Assembly: GCA_016715765.1 (NCBI GenBank)
Contig: JADJZJ010000022.1
Location: forward strand, 1 to 59,085
DNA from: Opitutaceae bacterium
GTDB lineage: Bacteria; Verrucomicrobiota; Verrucomicrobiia; Opitutales; Opitutaceae
Direction of reading: 5' to 3'
Length of the DNA stretch: 59,085 nucleotides
Made by a program: the position numbers and the translations under genes
The notes under the pieces: generated by a model
The model's database searches: none
What the model was told of the DNA's origin: nothing
Seen by the model: only the letters and a program-made list of their open reading frames with translations
In this document: in pieces, positions 27,044 to 35,102 of the stretch
How positions within the stretch are numbered: position 1 is the stretch's first letter
Layout of the letters: each line of letters opens with the position of its first letter

Positions 27044-27922
27044 ATGGACGAACTCAACCCGAAGAGCGGACCCGACGATCCGCAGAACCCCTACCACGTC
27101 TCCCAGGCCAGCCGGATCTACTTCCTGCCCAACCTGATGACGGCGGGGAACCTGTTTTGCGGCTTCGTGGCGGTCATTCACTGCATCCAGGCGCGCCTGG
27201 CGGAGACCACCGGCGGCGGGTACCTGGGTCACACCCCGGCGGAGCACTACCGCTCGGCCGTCTGGTTCATTCTGGGTGCCGCGGCCTTCGACACCCTGGA
27301 CGGCCGCCTGGCCCGCATGGGAGGCCGCGAATCGCTCTTCGGCGCGGAGTTCGACTCGCTGGCCGACGTGATCTCCTTCGGCATCGCCCCGGCGCTGATG
27401 ATGTTCTTCCTCATCCTCTCGCCCACCCAGGGTTATGAGGCCTTCCGCAACATCGGCTGGTTCCTCGGCTTCGTCTATCTGCTCTGTGCGGCCATCCGCC
27501 TCGCCCGCTTCAACGTCATCACCAACCCCCTGCTCCACCGCGACAAGCACGACAGCAACAAGGACTTCGTGGGCCTGCCCGTGCCGGCCGCCGCCGCCAC
27601 GGTCGCCGCCCTGGTGCTGTTTCTCCTCCACCTCGCGGAAAACGACAAATCTTTGCAACGCTGGGCCCTCGCCTTACCGCCACTCATGGGCCTTATCGCC
27701 ATTTTGATGGTGAGCACGATCCGTTATCCCAGCGGCAAGCATGTCGATATGCAGACCAAGACGCATCTGATGCCTTTCGTCGCCCTGATGGTCTTCATCG
27801 CCGCGGTGGTTCTGTTCAAGGAGATCGCCCTCCTCTGCGCCACCCTGGGCTACATCTTCTTCGGCATCATCCGGCATTTGCGCCGCCGGCACCGGATAAA
27901 GGCCGCACCTCATTCCTTGTGA
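27044..27922 (+). CDS. pssA: CDP-diacylglycerol-serine O-phosphatidyltransferase
   Basis: Transfers the phosphatidyl group from CDP-diacylglycerol to serine, giving phosphatidylserine, the precursor of phosphatidylethanolamine. A 292-residue membrane protein with about seven hydrophobic segments. The CDP-alcohol phosphotransferase signature is complete: DTLDGRLARMGGRESLFGAEFDSLADV near residues 80-106, with all expected aspartates. The N-terminus YFLPNLMTAGNLFCGFVAV is typical of the type II enzyme. ATG 27044 lies six bases after the RelE-like stop, so the two form an operon. dnaN follows after 226 bases, with its own candidate promoter. Confidence 0.9.
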   Translation: MDELNPKSGPDDPQNPYHVSQASRIYFLPNLMTAGNLFCGFVAVIHCIQARLAETTGGGYLGHTPAEHYRSAVWFILGAAAFDTLDGRLARMGGRESLFGAEFDSLADVISFGIAPALMMFFLILSPTQGYEAFRNIGWFLGFVYLLCAAIRLARFNVITNPLLHRDKHDSNKDFVGLPVPAAAATVAALVLFLLHLAENDKSLQRWALALPPLMGLIAILMVSTIRYPSGKHVDMQTKTHLMPFVALMVFIAAVVLFKEIALLCATLGYIFFGIIRHLRRRHRIKAAPHSL

Positions 27923-28053
27923 GGAATCTCAGGGTAACCGACCGATAACTTTGCCGTTGCGAACAACCCCGTGGTTATTGGCCCATTCCGGCAAGTTCTT
28001 CACGGTCCCATTCGACCCGTTTTACGACTGGAACCGCCGGGTTACTGGTCTTG

Positions 28054-28082
28054 TTGCCCGCATATATGAATACGGATATAAT
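28054..28082 (+). promoter_or_regulatory. Candidate sigma-70 promoter of dnaN
   Basis: TTGCCC at 28054 and a perfect TATAAT at 28077 are 17 bases apart, in the only clearly AT-rich part of the pssA-dnaN gap and 66 bases before the dnaN start. No DnaA-box cluster was seen here. Confidence 0.45.
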
Positions 28083-28148
28083 TACTTATTGAACCTGTAT
28101 TCTTTTGGACTTTGTTAGTTTCTCGCAGGAACCCTTCGCCCCGCATCC

Positions 28149-29273
28149 ATGAAATTCAAAATCAATCGCGATCATTTCGCCAACGGCCTCGCCCAGGTGC
28201 TCAACGTGGTCGGCTCCAAAGCCACCATGCCCATCCTGAGCAATGTGCTCATCGAAGCGGAGAAGGACCAGATTTCCCTCACCACGACGAATCTCGATCT
28301 CGGCATCCGCTGCAAGATCAAGGCCGAGGTGAAGGAAACCGGCTCGGTCACCCTGCCGGTGAAGCGTCTCGCCACGATCGTGCGCGAACTGCCCAGCGTT
28401 GATGTGACGGTGGATGCCTCGCCCAACCACCAGGTGAAACTGGCGTCCGGCGGTTCCAATTTCCGCATCATGGGCATCGGCAAGGAGGAGTTTCCGCCCC
28501 TGCCCGAGTTCGGCGACGAGAAGGCCTACTCGCTGGAACAGGCCGAGCTCGCCACCATGCTCAAGAGCGTGGCCTACGCCCAGTCCACGGACGAGACCCG
28601 CTACATCCTCAACGGCGTCTATTTCAACTTCAAGGACGGCAAGCTCTCCCTTGTCGCGACCGACGGCCGCCGGCTGGCCCTGGTCTCGAAGGAGATGGAA
28701 GTGCCCGCCAGCAGTGCCGGCGCCATCATTCTGCCCGCCCGCACCGTCGGCGAACTCCTGCGGCTGCTCGACAAGGGCGAGAAGGTGAAGATCAACTTCA
28801 ACGACCGCCGCGCCGCGTTCCAGATCGCGACGGACAAGGAAAGCAGCGGCCTGGTGGACAGCGTCTACCTCTATTCCAAGGTGGTGGAAGGGAATTATCC
28901 GAATTACCAACAGGTTATTCCCAAGGAAACCCACCAGCGCATCAAGCTGGAGCGCGAGCTTTTCCTGCAGTGCGTGCACCGCGCCGCGCTGGTCTGCTCG
29001 GAGAAATCCAACTCGGTCAAGATCAAGCTTTCGAGCAACCTGCTTGAGATCACGGCGCAGAGTCCCGACTTCGGCGAGGCGCACGAGTCCATGGCCATCG
29101 GTTACAGCGGTCCCGAGCTGCAGGTGGCCTTCAATCCCGGCTTTGTGATGGATCCGCTGCGCGCCCTCACGAAGGACGAGGTCTTTTTCGAGGTGAAGGA
29201 TGAAGTGAGCCCCGGCGTTTTCAAAACCCTGGAGAGCTTCATCTGCGTCATCATGCCCGTGCGGCTGAGCTGA
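28149..29273 (+). CDS. dnaN: DNA polymerase III sliding clamp, beta subunit
   Basis: The homodimeric ring that tethers polymerase III to DNA. 374 residues, the normal length, with three clamp domains of about 120 residues each. The start MKFKINRDHFANGLAQVLNVVGSKATMPILSNVLIEA and the end FKTLESFICVIMPVRLS are conserved. YILNGVYFNFKDGKLSLVATDGRRLALV near residues 155-180 is the middle-domain signature, and the C-terminal MPVRL marks the protein-binding cleft. dnaA is not in the window. The intergenic region upstream carries an apparent promoter. Confidence 0.95.
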   Translation: MKFKINRDHFANGLAQVLNVVGSKATMPILSNVLIEAEKDQISLTTTNLDLGIRCKIKAEVKETGSVTLPVKRLATIVRELPSVDVTVDASPNHQVKLASGGSNFRIMGIGKEEFPPLPEFGDEKAYSLEQAELATMLKSVAYAQSTDETRYILNGVYFNFKDGKLSLVATDGRRLALVSKEMEVPASSAGAIILPARTVGELLRLLDKGEKVKINFNDRRAAFQIATDKESSGLVDSVYLYSKVVEGNYPNYQQVIPKETHQRIKLERELFLQCVHRAALVCSEKSNSVKIKLSSNLLEITAQSPDFGEAHESMAIGYSGPELQVAFNPGFVMDPLRALTKDEVFFEVKDEVSPGVFKTLESFICVIMPVRLS

Positions 29274-29351
29274 TTTTTTCCGAGGTCTTTTTTCAGTCGC
29301 GCGCAGGATCGCCTGCCGCCGACCGGTCCGCCAATCTCGCCGTCTTTCGCC

Positions 29352-30224
29352 ATGGAACCCGCCTACATCCTGCTCGCCGCCATTGCCGCCTCCCTGGCGC
29401 TGGCGCAGGTCAACCTGCGGCTCGGCTCGCCGGTGCTGGCGATCTTCGAGCGCTGGCTGCGCTGGTTCATCTTCGCGTTCGGCGCCGCGCACGTGTGCGT
29501 GGATTTCCAGTTCATCGACCGGCCCTACTGGACGCTGGTGATCGTTTTCCTGCTGCTGTGGTTCATGGGCGACACGCTCTACAACTGGCTCGGCATCCAG
29601 GCCCTGAGCGTCAGCCCGCTGCCGCTGTTTCCGCGCTACGTCCCCTCGCCGGGCGGCGAGGAGTGGCCCGTGCAGCCGCGGCTGCTGCGGATCCGCGAAT
29701 GGCTGCGGGCGCAGGGCTTCAAGCCCGTGCAGGCCCTGCGGGCCGAGGTCGGCGGCGGCATTCACCTGCGGGTGGCGGTCTATCAGGATGCCGCGGCCAA
29801 GGTCCGCATCCACATCACGTTTCTCCCGCAGGCGGGCGGCGCCATCGGGGTGTGCTATTCGCTGATATCCCTGACCGCGGACGGCAGCCGTTTTGTGACG
29901 GACAATTTCTACATTCCGTTCGCCGGGTTTTATCCCGAGCACTGGTTCGTCGAGCGCCTGCCGCTGCGCCGCTCGCTGCCGCGCATGCTGGCCCGCCATC
30001 AGGCCCGCCTCGCGCGCGAGGAACCGGCGGCTTTTGCCGTGGATCCGCTGACCGATCTCAACGCGCAGCAGCACGAGCTCGACCAGCTCAACACCCGCCT
30101 CGGCTTCCTGAATCCGCCCGCCGAGCGCGAGGAATTCGGCAAGATCTCCCAGGCCGGCCGCTATCGCGTCTGGAAGGAAATCTGGATGCTGAACTACCTC
30201 GGCCGCGCCGCACGGTACGTGTGA
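29352..30224 (+). CDS. Conserved-looking membrane protein of unknown function
   Basis: 290 residues. I do not recognise the family. The N-terminal third holds about three hydrophobic segments (residues 4-20, 35-55 and 62-82, the last YWTLVIVFLLLWFMGDTLYNWL). The rest is soluble and basic, with alternating hydrophobic strands (GGGIHLRVAVYQDAAAKVRIHITFLP) and an Arg-rich helix near 210-240. The ATG at 29352 follows dnaN by 78 bases on the same strand, so it could be cotranscribed. A REP-C pair begins right after its stop. Confidence 0.6.
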   Translation: MEPAYILLAAIAASLALAQVNLRLGSPVLAIFERWLRWFIFAFGAAHVCVDFQFIDRPYWTLVIVFLLLWFMGDTLYNWLGIQALSVSPLPLFPRYVPSPGGEEWPVQPRLLRIREWLRAQGFKPVQALRAEVGGGIHLRVAVYQDAAAKVRIHITFLPQAGGAIGVCYSLISLTADGSRFVTDNFYIPFAGFYPEHWFVERLPLRRSLPRMLARHQARLAREEPAAFAVDPLTDLNAQQHELDQLNTRLGFLNPPAEREEFGKISQAGRYRVWKEIWMLNYLGRAARYV

Positions 30225-30228
30225 CCAA

Positions 30229-30307
30229 GTAGGGCAGGTCTCCGACCTGCCTTCGGACGCCACATCCGCAGTTAAGCACTGAAAGGCAGGTCAAAGACCT
30301 GCCCTAC
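30229..30307. repeat. REP-C pair
   Basis: GTAGGGCAGGTCTCCGACC at 30229 and GGTCAAAGACCTGCCCTAC ending 30307. The loop has the GGACGCCACATCCGCAG sequence also seen in other REP-C pairs. The 527-base gap before the KamA-like gene contains this, two REP-G pairs and a leader of about 250 bases with no recognisable signal. Confidence 0.8.
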
Positions 30308-30334
30308 CGGGAGTCCACGCCATCGCTCCGATCC

Positions 30335-30417
30335 TGTAGGGCGTCACCTCGGTGACGCCTGTTCGCGCAACGTTGCTCCAAGGTTCTTCGAGGCGCGGAC
30401 CAAGGTCCGGCCCTACA
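30335..30417. repeat. REP-G pair, first copy
   Basis: GTAGGGCGTCACCTCGGTG at 30336 faces GGACCAAGGTCCGGCCCTAC ending 30417. The two REPs are not exact complements: the left has a GTCACC/GGTGAC stem and the right a GGACC/GGTCC stem. The same asymmetric pairing recurs at 30427 and 51630. Confidence 0.75.
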
Positions 30418-30426
30418 GGTGATAGA

Positions 30427-30497
30427 TGTAGGGCGTCACCTTGGTGACGCCAGAAAACGCGGCATCCGCAAAGCGCCCCAGTCGAGTCCGGCCCAAC
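30427..30497. repeat. REP-G pair, second copy, shortened
   Basis: GTAGGGCGTCACCTTGGTG at 30428 is followed by a loop rich in GCATCCGCA and a decayed right half, GTCGAGTCCGGCCCAAC. It lies in tandem directly after the first REP-G pair. Confidence 0.6.
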
Positions 30498-30751
30498 AAG
30501 TGAACAAAAAATGTGGCCAGAACTTTTTTCCCATTTTCCGGCCATGAGGCTTGCCGCGGCGTAGTCCGCGCGGATATTTCTACTTCTCCCTTCGCCGTCC
30601 TTGCGGCGTTTCACCGGGATCCGGAACCACCCACTGCGGCGATCCGGGCTTCCCGTTTTCCACGCGGTCGTGGGCTGTTCAGTGTGCGACCGCCAACCAT
30701 CACGGCACTCCGTTCCGGCGGGGCGTCCAAAATCAAAAGAAAGGTCCAGCC

Positions 30752-32158
30752 ATGGTTGCCTCCGCCAAAATCAAGCCCCTGAAGTACCGGGTTTTCACCC
30801 GCAACGACCTCGCGGCGATCCCCCAGCTGCAACGGCTCGCCCCCGACGTGCGCCTCAGCATGCAGGCCGTGGCCACGGTGCTGCCGTTCCGCGTCAACAA
30901 CTACGTCATCGATAACCTGATCCGCTGGGACAACATCCCGGATGATCCGATCTTTCAGCTGACCTTTCCGCAACCGGGCATGCTGGAGGCACCGGACCTG
31001 CGGCAACTCCGCCAGCTGCTGGCCAAGGGCGTGGCCCCCGACAAGGTGGGGACGGTCGCCCGCGACATCCAGAACCGGCTCAATCCGCATCCGGCCGGAC
31101 AAATGGAACTCAACGTGCCCCGGCTCGACGGCCAGGCGCTCCCCGGCATGCAGCACAAGTACCGCGACACGGTGCTGTTCTTCCCCGCGCCCGGCCAGAC
31201 CTGCCATGCCTACTGCACCTACTGTTTTCGCTGGCCCCAGTTCGTGGGCATTGACGACCTCAAGTTCGCCGCCCGCCAGGCCGAGTCCCTGGTCGGCTAC
31301 CTCCGGGAACACAAGGAGGTGAGCAACGTGCTCTTCACCGGCGGCGATCCCATGATCATGCGCACCGCGGTGCTGCGCCGCTTCATCGAGCCGCTGCTCG
31401 ATCCGTCCCTGGAACACATCACCACGATCCGCATCGGCACCAAGGCCACCGCCTACTGGCCCTACCGTTTCGTGACCGATCCCGATGCCGACGACCTCCT
31501 GCGGCTCTTTGAGCAGGTGAAGGACAGCGGCCGCCACCTCGCGATCATGTCGCACTACTCGCACCCGGTGGAACTCTCCACCCCGGTGGCGCAGGCCGCC
31601 ATCCGCCGCATCCAGCGGACCGGCGCGATCATCCGCTGCCAGGCGCCGCTCATCCGGCACGTGAATGACGACGCCGACGCCTGGGCCGAGTTGTGGCGCA
31701 CCGAGGTCCGGCTCGGCGCGGTGCCGTATTACATGTTCGTCGAGCGCGACACGGGGCCGAAGGGCTATTTCGAGGTGCCGCTGGCCCGTTGCTACGAGAT
31801 TTTCCAGAAGGCCTATCGGCGCGTGTCCGGTCTGGAGCGCACGGTGCGCGGACCGTCAATGTCGGCCACCCCCGGCAAGGTCATCGTGGACGGCATCGCC
31901 GAGATTGCCGGCGAGAAGGTGTTCAGCCTTCGCTTCGTGCAGGCCCGCGAACCCGACTGGGTCCGCCGGCCGTTCCATGCCCGCTTTGACGAGCACGCCA
32001 CCTGGCTCGACCAGCTGCGGCCGGCGTTTGGCGCGAAGGAGTTTTTCTTCGAAGGCGCCCTGAAAAAGATGAAGCGCGACCTGCGCGAGCCCGCCTACGG
32101 CCACCGCATCGCGCCGCGCAAGCCCGTGACGGTCTTCGGTCACGTGGAATGGGAGTGA
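30752..32158 (+). CDS. Lysine-2,3-aminomutase-family (KamA/EpmB-like) radical SAM protein
   Basis: A 468-residue radical SAM enzyme of the aminomutase family. The [4Fe-4S] cysteines are Cys151, Cys155 and Cys158 in CHAYCTYCFRW. NVLFTGGDPMIM near residue 195 and SHYSHPVEL near 270 match the KamA barrel, and IRCQAPLIRHVNDDADAWAELWR near 295-317 is the usual fifth-strand region. The family moves an amino group from C2 to C3 of lysine, glutamate or related acids using PLP and SAM. The start ATG 30752 has AAAGG nine bases upstream. The next gene, an aminotransferase, begins three bases after the stop. The two are an operon, and this is an unusual pairing. Confidence 0.8.
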   Translation: MVASAKIKPLKYRVFTRNDLAAIPQLQRLAPDVRLSMQAVATVLPFRVNNYVIDNLIRWDNIPDDPIFQLTFPQPGMLEAPDLRQLRQLLAKGVAPDKVGTVARDIQNRLNPHPAGQMELNVPRLDGQALPGMQHKYRDTVLFFPAPGQTCHAYCTYCFRWPQFVGIDDLKFAARQAESLVGYLREHKEVSNVLFTGGDPMIMRTAVLRRFIEPLLDPSLEHITTIRIGTKATAYWPYRFVTDPDADDLLRLFEQVKDSGRHLAIMSHYSHPVELSTPVAQAAIRRIQRTGAIIRCQAPLIRHVNDDADAWAELWRTEVRLGAVPYYMFVERDTGPKGYFEVPLARCYEIFQKAYRRVSGLERTVRGPSMSATPGKVIVDGIAEIAGEKVFSLRFVQAREPDWVRRPFHARFDEHATWLDQLRPAFGAKEFFFEGALKKMKRDLREPAYGHRIAPRKPVTVFGHVEWE

Positions 32159-32161
32159 GCC

Positions 32162-33446
32162 ATGCAGCCGTCGCCGCTTTCCGCGCCGCACCTGAATCCG
32201 AATCTGCTCGGGCTCACGCCGTCGGCCACCCTCGCCATCAATGAGCGCAGCAACGAACTGATCGCCCAGGGTCGCCGGATCTACAAGCTCGGGCTCGGCC
32301 AGTCCCCCTTCCCGGTCCCGCCGGTGGTGGTCGAGGCGCTGCGGCAGGCGGCGGCGGAGAAGGATTACCTGCACGTGCGCGGACTGCGGCCGCTGCGGGA
32401 GACGGTGACCGAATTTCTCCACCGGCGGCACGGCATCGAACGGCAGCGCCGGCAGGTCCTGGTGGGGCCGGGCTCGAAGGAGCTGATCTTTCTCACCCAG
32501 CTGGCCTACGCCGGTGAACTCCTCGTGCCCAGCCCGTCCTGGGTTTCCTATGCGCCGCAGGCCCGCATCATCGGCCGGCGGGTCAAATGGCTGCCGACCG
32601 AGTTTACCCAGGACTGGAAACTCCGGCCCGAAACCCTCGACGCGCACTGCCAGAGCATGCCGGGTGTGCCCCGGCTGCTGATCCTCAACTATCCCGGCAA
32701 TCCGACCGGCGTGAGCTACCGCGAGGAGGAACTCGCGGCGCTGGCCGAAGTGGCCCGCCGCCACCAGGTGCTCGTGGTGTCGGATGAGATTCTATGCCGA
32801 CCTCGATCATTCCGGCCGCACGGCCAGCATCTCTCACCACTATCCGGAGGGGACGATTGTCTCCACCGGACTCAGCAAGTGGTGCGGCGCCGGGGGCTGG
32901 CGCCTGGGGCTCTTTTCCTTTCCGGAGGAGCTCGAATGGCTCTGTGCGGCCGTGGCGGTGATCGGCACCGAGACGTTCACTTCGGTCAGCACACCGATCC
33001 AGTATGCCGCCATCCGCGCCTTTCAGGGCGGACCGGAAATTGACCGGTATGTGTCAGCCTCCCGAAAGGTCCTGGGGCTCCTCGGCCGGGAATGCCGGAA
33101 GATTCTGGTGGACGCCGGCTGCCGGCTGCCACCCCTGGACGGAGCCTTCTATCTTTTTCCCGATTTTTCCCCGCATCAGGAGAAACTGGCGGCCCGGGGC
33201 ATCAACGGTTCCGCGGCGCTCACGGAAAAATTATTGGAGGACACCGGCGTGGCCACCCTGCCCGGAGCGGCCTTCGGCCGGCCGGCTGCCGAACTGACGC
33301 TGCGGCTGTCGTATGTGAATTTCAACGGGGCCGCCGCGCTCGCCGCCGTTGAGTCCGGTGAGGCCGACGACGGGGACTTTCTCCGGCGGTACTGTCCCGA
33401 GACCCTCGAGGCCGTCCACCGGATGGCGGATTGGGCGGCGGGCTGA
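32162..33446 (+). CDS. Class I/II PLP aminotransferase, frameshift near 32792
   Basis: About 427 residues of fold-type I aminotransferase. The N-terminal part has KLGLGQSPFPVPP, VGPGSKELIFLTQLAY and LLILNYPGNPTGVSY. After VLVVSDEI the reading jumps frame and continues YADLDHSGRTASISHHYPEGTIVSTGLSKWCGAGGWRLG, where the lysine of SKW binds PLP. One extra base in ATTC at 32789-32792 accounts for it. Aspartate-aminotransferase-like sequence and tight coupling to the aminomutase suggest that both act on one amino acid, perhaps making or consuming a beta-amino acid. A translated product would be inactive if the shift is real. Confidence 0.75.
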
Positions 33447-33568
33447 AGAACCGCCGGCCCACGGCCGGTCAAAAAACCGCCAAACCGCCCCGGTGGCAGG
33501 TTTCGACTCGTCTCACGCAGACGGACCGTTATGTGGAAGGCATGCTGTTGTTAGTTGCCGCGACCACC

Positions 33569-33835
33569 ATGGAAAAGATTCAGCGACTGCCCGCGCAGTT
33601 CTGGCTGAAAGCCGCGCTTGTCATCGCGGGCTTCATTGTCGGGGTGCTCGTGCTCAAGAAGATCGCCGGCATGAACAAGGCCGTCCTCGGGGCCGTGTTT
33701 TTCGTGGTGGTCACGGTCATGGGGTTCAACTGGATCTACGAACGCAACGAACCCGCCTGGGCCACGCCGGTGGTCGAGAAGCTGGCCAACTTCTTCCCCA
33801 GCAAGGGCAGCTACGCCTCCAAGCAGAGCAAGTAG
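33569..33835 (+). CDS. Small membrane protein of unknown function
   Basis: 88 residues (or 97 from ATG 33542) with two hydrophobic segments: FWLKAALVIAGFIVGVLVLKKI near 9-30 and KAVLGAVFFVVVTVMGFNWIYE near 36-57. A soluble tail follows that ends in a basic, serine-rich SKGSYASKQSK. I do not recognise it. It follows the aminotransferase on the same strand by about 120 bases and may be expressed separately. The 305-base gap after it holds a degenerate H repeat and otherwise nothing I can name. Confidence 0.6.
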   Translation: MEKIQRLPAQFWLKAALVIAGFIVGVLVLKKIAGMNKAVLGAVFFVVVTVMGFNWIYERNEPAWATPVVEKLANFFPSKGSYASKQSK

Positions 33836-33937
33836 CCATCGGACGCGCTTCGCGAGGGGGCTGAGTAACGGACGCGGTTGGGAGACTCGGGTCCACGCTA
33901 GTGCGCTGACCTGCGGAGTGGGTGCAAGGGCTCCAAT

Positions 33938-34013
33938 CGCAGCTACGAGCGTGAGCGAGGGGATTGCACGCGGCGTGCGTCAAAACTCCACGCGCTTACA
34001 TTCTTAGCCACCG
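33938..34013. repeat. Degenerate REP-H pair
   Basis: GCAGCTACGAGCGTGAGCGAG at 33942 faces a worn right arm, CTCCACGCGCTTACATTCTTAGCC, in the stretch ending near 34012. The match is imperfect, unlike the copy at 19137. Confidence 0.5.
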
Positions 34014-34140
34014 AAAGGCCAAAAGTTTTAGGCAACTGGCATGAGAACCGTCTCCTTCCGGGGTCTGATTTTGAAGATGTGGCCTAATCCCGGCTTCCTC
34101 GCCTCCCCCGTATCACTTACTCCTATGGGCGCTTTCCTCC

Positions 34141-34875
34141 ATGACTGAACTGCCCTTCCTCATCCGCCGTGGACCGCATCGACTTGCCGCCGTGCTGCAT
34201 CGCACGGGCTCGCGCCATCGCCGGCTCGTAATCCTTGCCCATGGATTCACCGGCCTGAAGTCCGAGACCGGCCGGCTCTTTGTCATGACCGCCCGGGCGC
34301 TCGCAGCTCGCGGGCTCGACGTCCTGCGCTTCGACTTTATGGGCAGCGGTGACAGCTCCGGCGAGTTCACGGCCATGACACCCTGCACCGAGATCGCCGA
34401 CCTGCATGCGGTCATCAACTGGGCCCGCCACCACGGCTACCGCCAGATCGGCGTGCTCGGCCTCAGCCTCGGCGGAGGCGTGTCCATTTGCGCGGTCGCC
34501 GGCCGGCCGGTGGGACAAATTGGGGCGCTCTGCACCTGGTCCAGCGTCCCCAGTTTCAAATTCTGGCGGCGGCGCCCAAACGATGAGTTGCTCGACCCGC
34601 AGAATTGCAGCCGGGTCAGTCCGCGTTTCTTCACCGACCGCCCCGTCGTGGACATACCGTCAGCCTACGCGACCATCCCGTGCCCCAAACTCCAGATTCA
34701 GGGCGACCGTGACCTTCCGGGTTTTCGCAAGGGGTTCGAAAAGAACATGCGCACCGCGCTGCCGCCCAAGCGGCATGTTGTTGTCCCCGGGGCCGACCAT
34801 GTGTTTTCCCGTGCCAGCGACCGGCGGAAGGTGATCCGCCTCACCGCGAATTTCTTCGTGAAACACCTCGGTTGA
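34141..34875 (+). CDS. Alpha/beta hydrolase
   Basis: A 244-residue cytoplasmic hydrolase. The oxyanion-hole motif is VILAHGFTGLKSE near residues 30-42. The nucleophile elbow GLSLGGG near 105 carries the catalytic serine. The acid lies around QGDRDLPGFRKG near 192, and the histidine is in PGADHVFSR near 220. The length and motifs fit the acyl-peptidase-like or YqkD-like esterase group, and the substrate is unknown. No signal peptide. It stands alone ahead of the NAD genes, separated from them by a K repeat. Confidence 0.75.
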   Translation: MTELPFLIRRGPHRLAAVLHRTGSRHRRLVILAHGFTGLKSETGRLFVMTARALAARGLDVLRFDFMGSGDSSGEFTAMTPCTEIADLHAVINWARHHGYRQIGVLGLSLGGGVSICAVAGRPVGQIGALCTWSSVPSFKFWRRRPNDELLDPQNCSRVSPRFFTDRPVVDIPSAYATIPCPKLQIQGDRDLPGFRKGFEKNMRTALPPKRHVVVPGADHVFSRASDRRKVIRLTANFFVKHLG

Positions 34876-34923
34876 TGCAGGGCGGGGCTGCCGATCTCTG
34901 CCTGCTAAACCCACCGAACCATG

Positions 34924-34993
34924 CCTCTCGCGGAGCCGCGGAGTGCGCGGAGAGGTCGGTTTGATCTCCGCGACCGCCGCGGCTCCGCGAGAG
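34924..34993. repeat. Family K inverted pair
   Basis: CCTCTCGCGGAGCCGCGGAG at 34924 faces CGCCGCGGCTCCGCGAGAG ending 34993. A lone K arm occurs at 15090. It lies in the gap before nadA. Confidence 0.75.
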
Positions 34994-35102
34994 ATCATCA
35001 CACTTTCGATGGCAGATATCGGAATTTCCTTCTGCACCGGCTGCCCTTAGGACGCAGCCGGCCTTTGACGCCGCGATCGTATGGGTTACGTTGCCCTCCT
35101 CC

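Noticed and set aside
27923..28148. Chromosome origin next to dnaN
   Set aside because: The gap is AT-rich in part, but I found no cluster of TTATCCACA-like boxes and no dnaA, so only a promoter is claimed.
30551..30751. N-terminal extension of the KamA-like protein from 30551
   Set aside because: The extra 67 codons look like leader DNA. ATG 30752 has a ribosome-binding site and is followed at once by family-like sequence.
33447..33480. Terminator after the aminotransferase (GCCGGCC...GGCCGG followed by AAAAAA)
   Set aside because: The run is A on the coding strand, so it would not release transcripts of the upstream gene.
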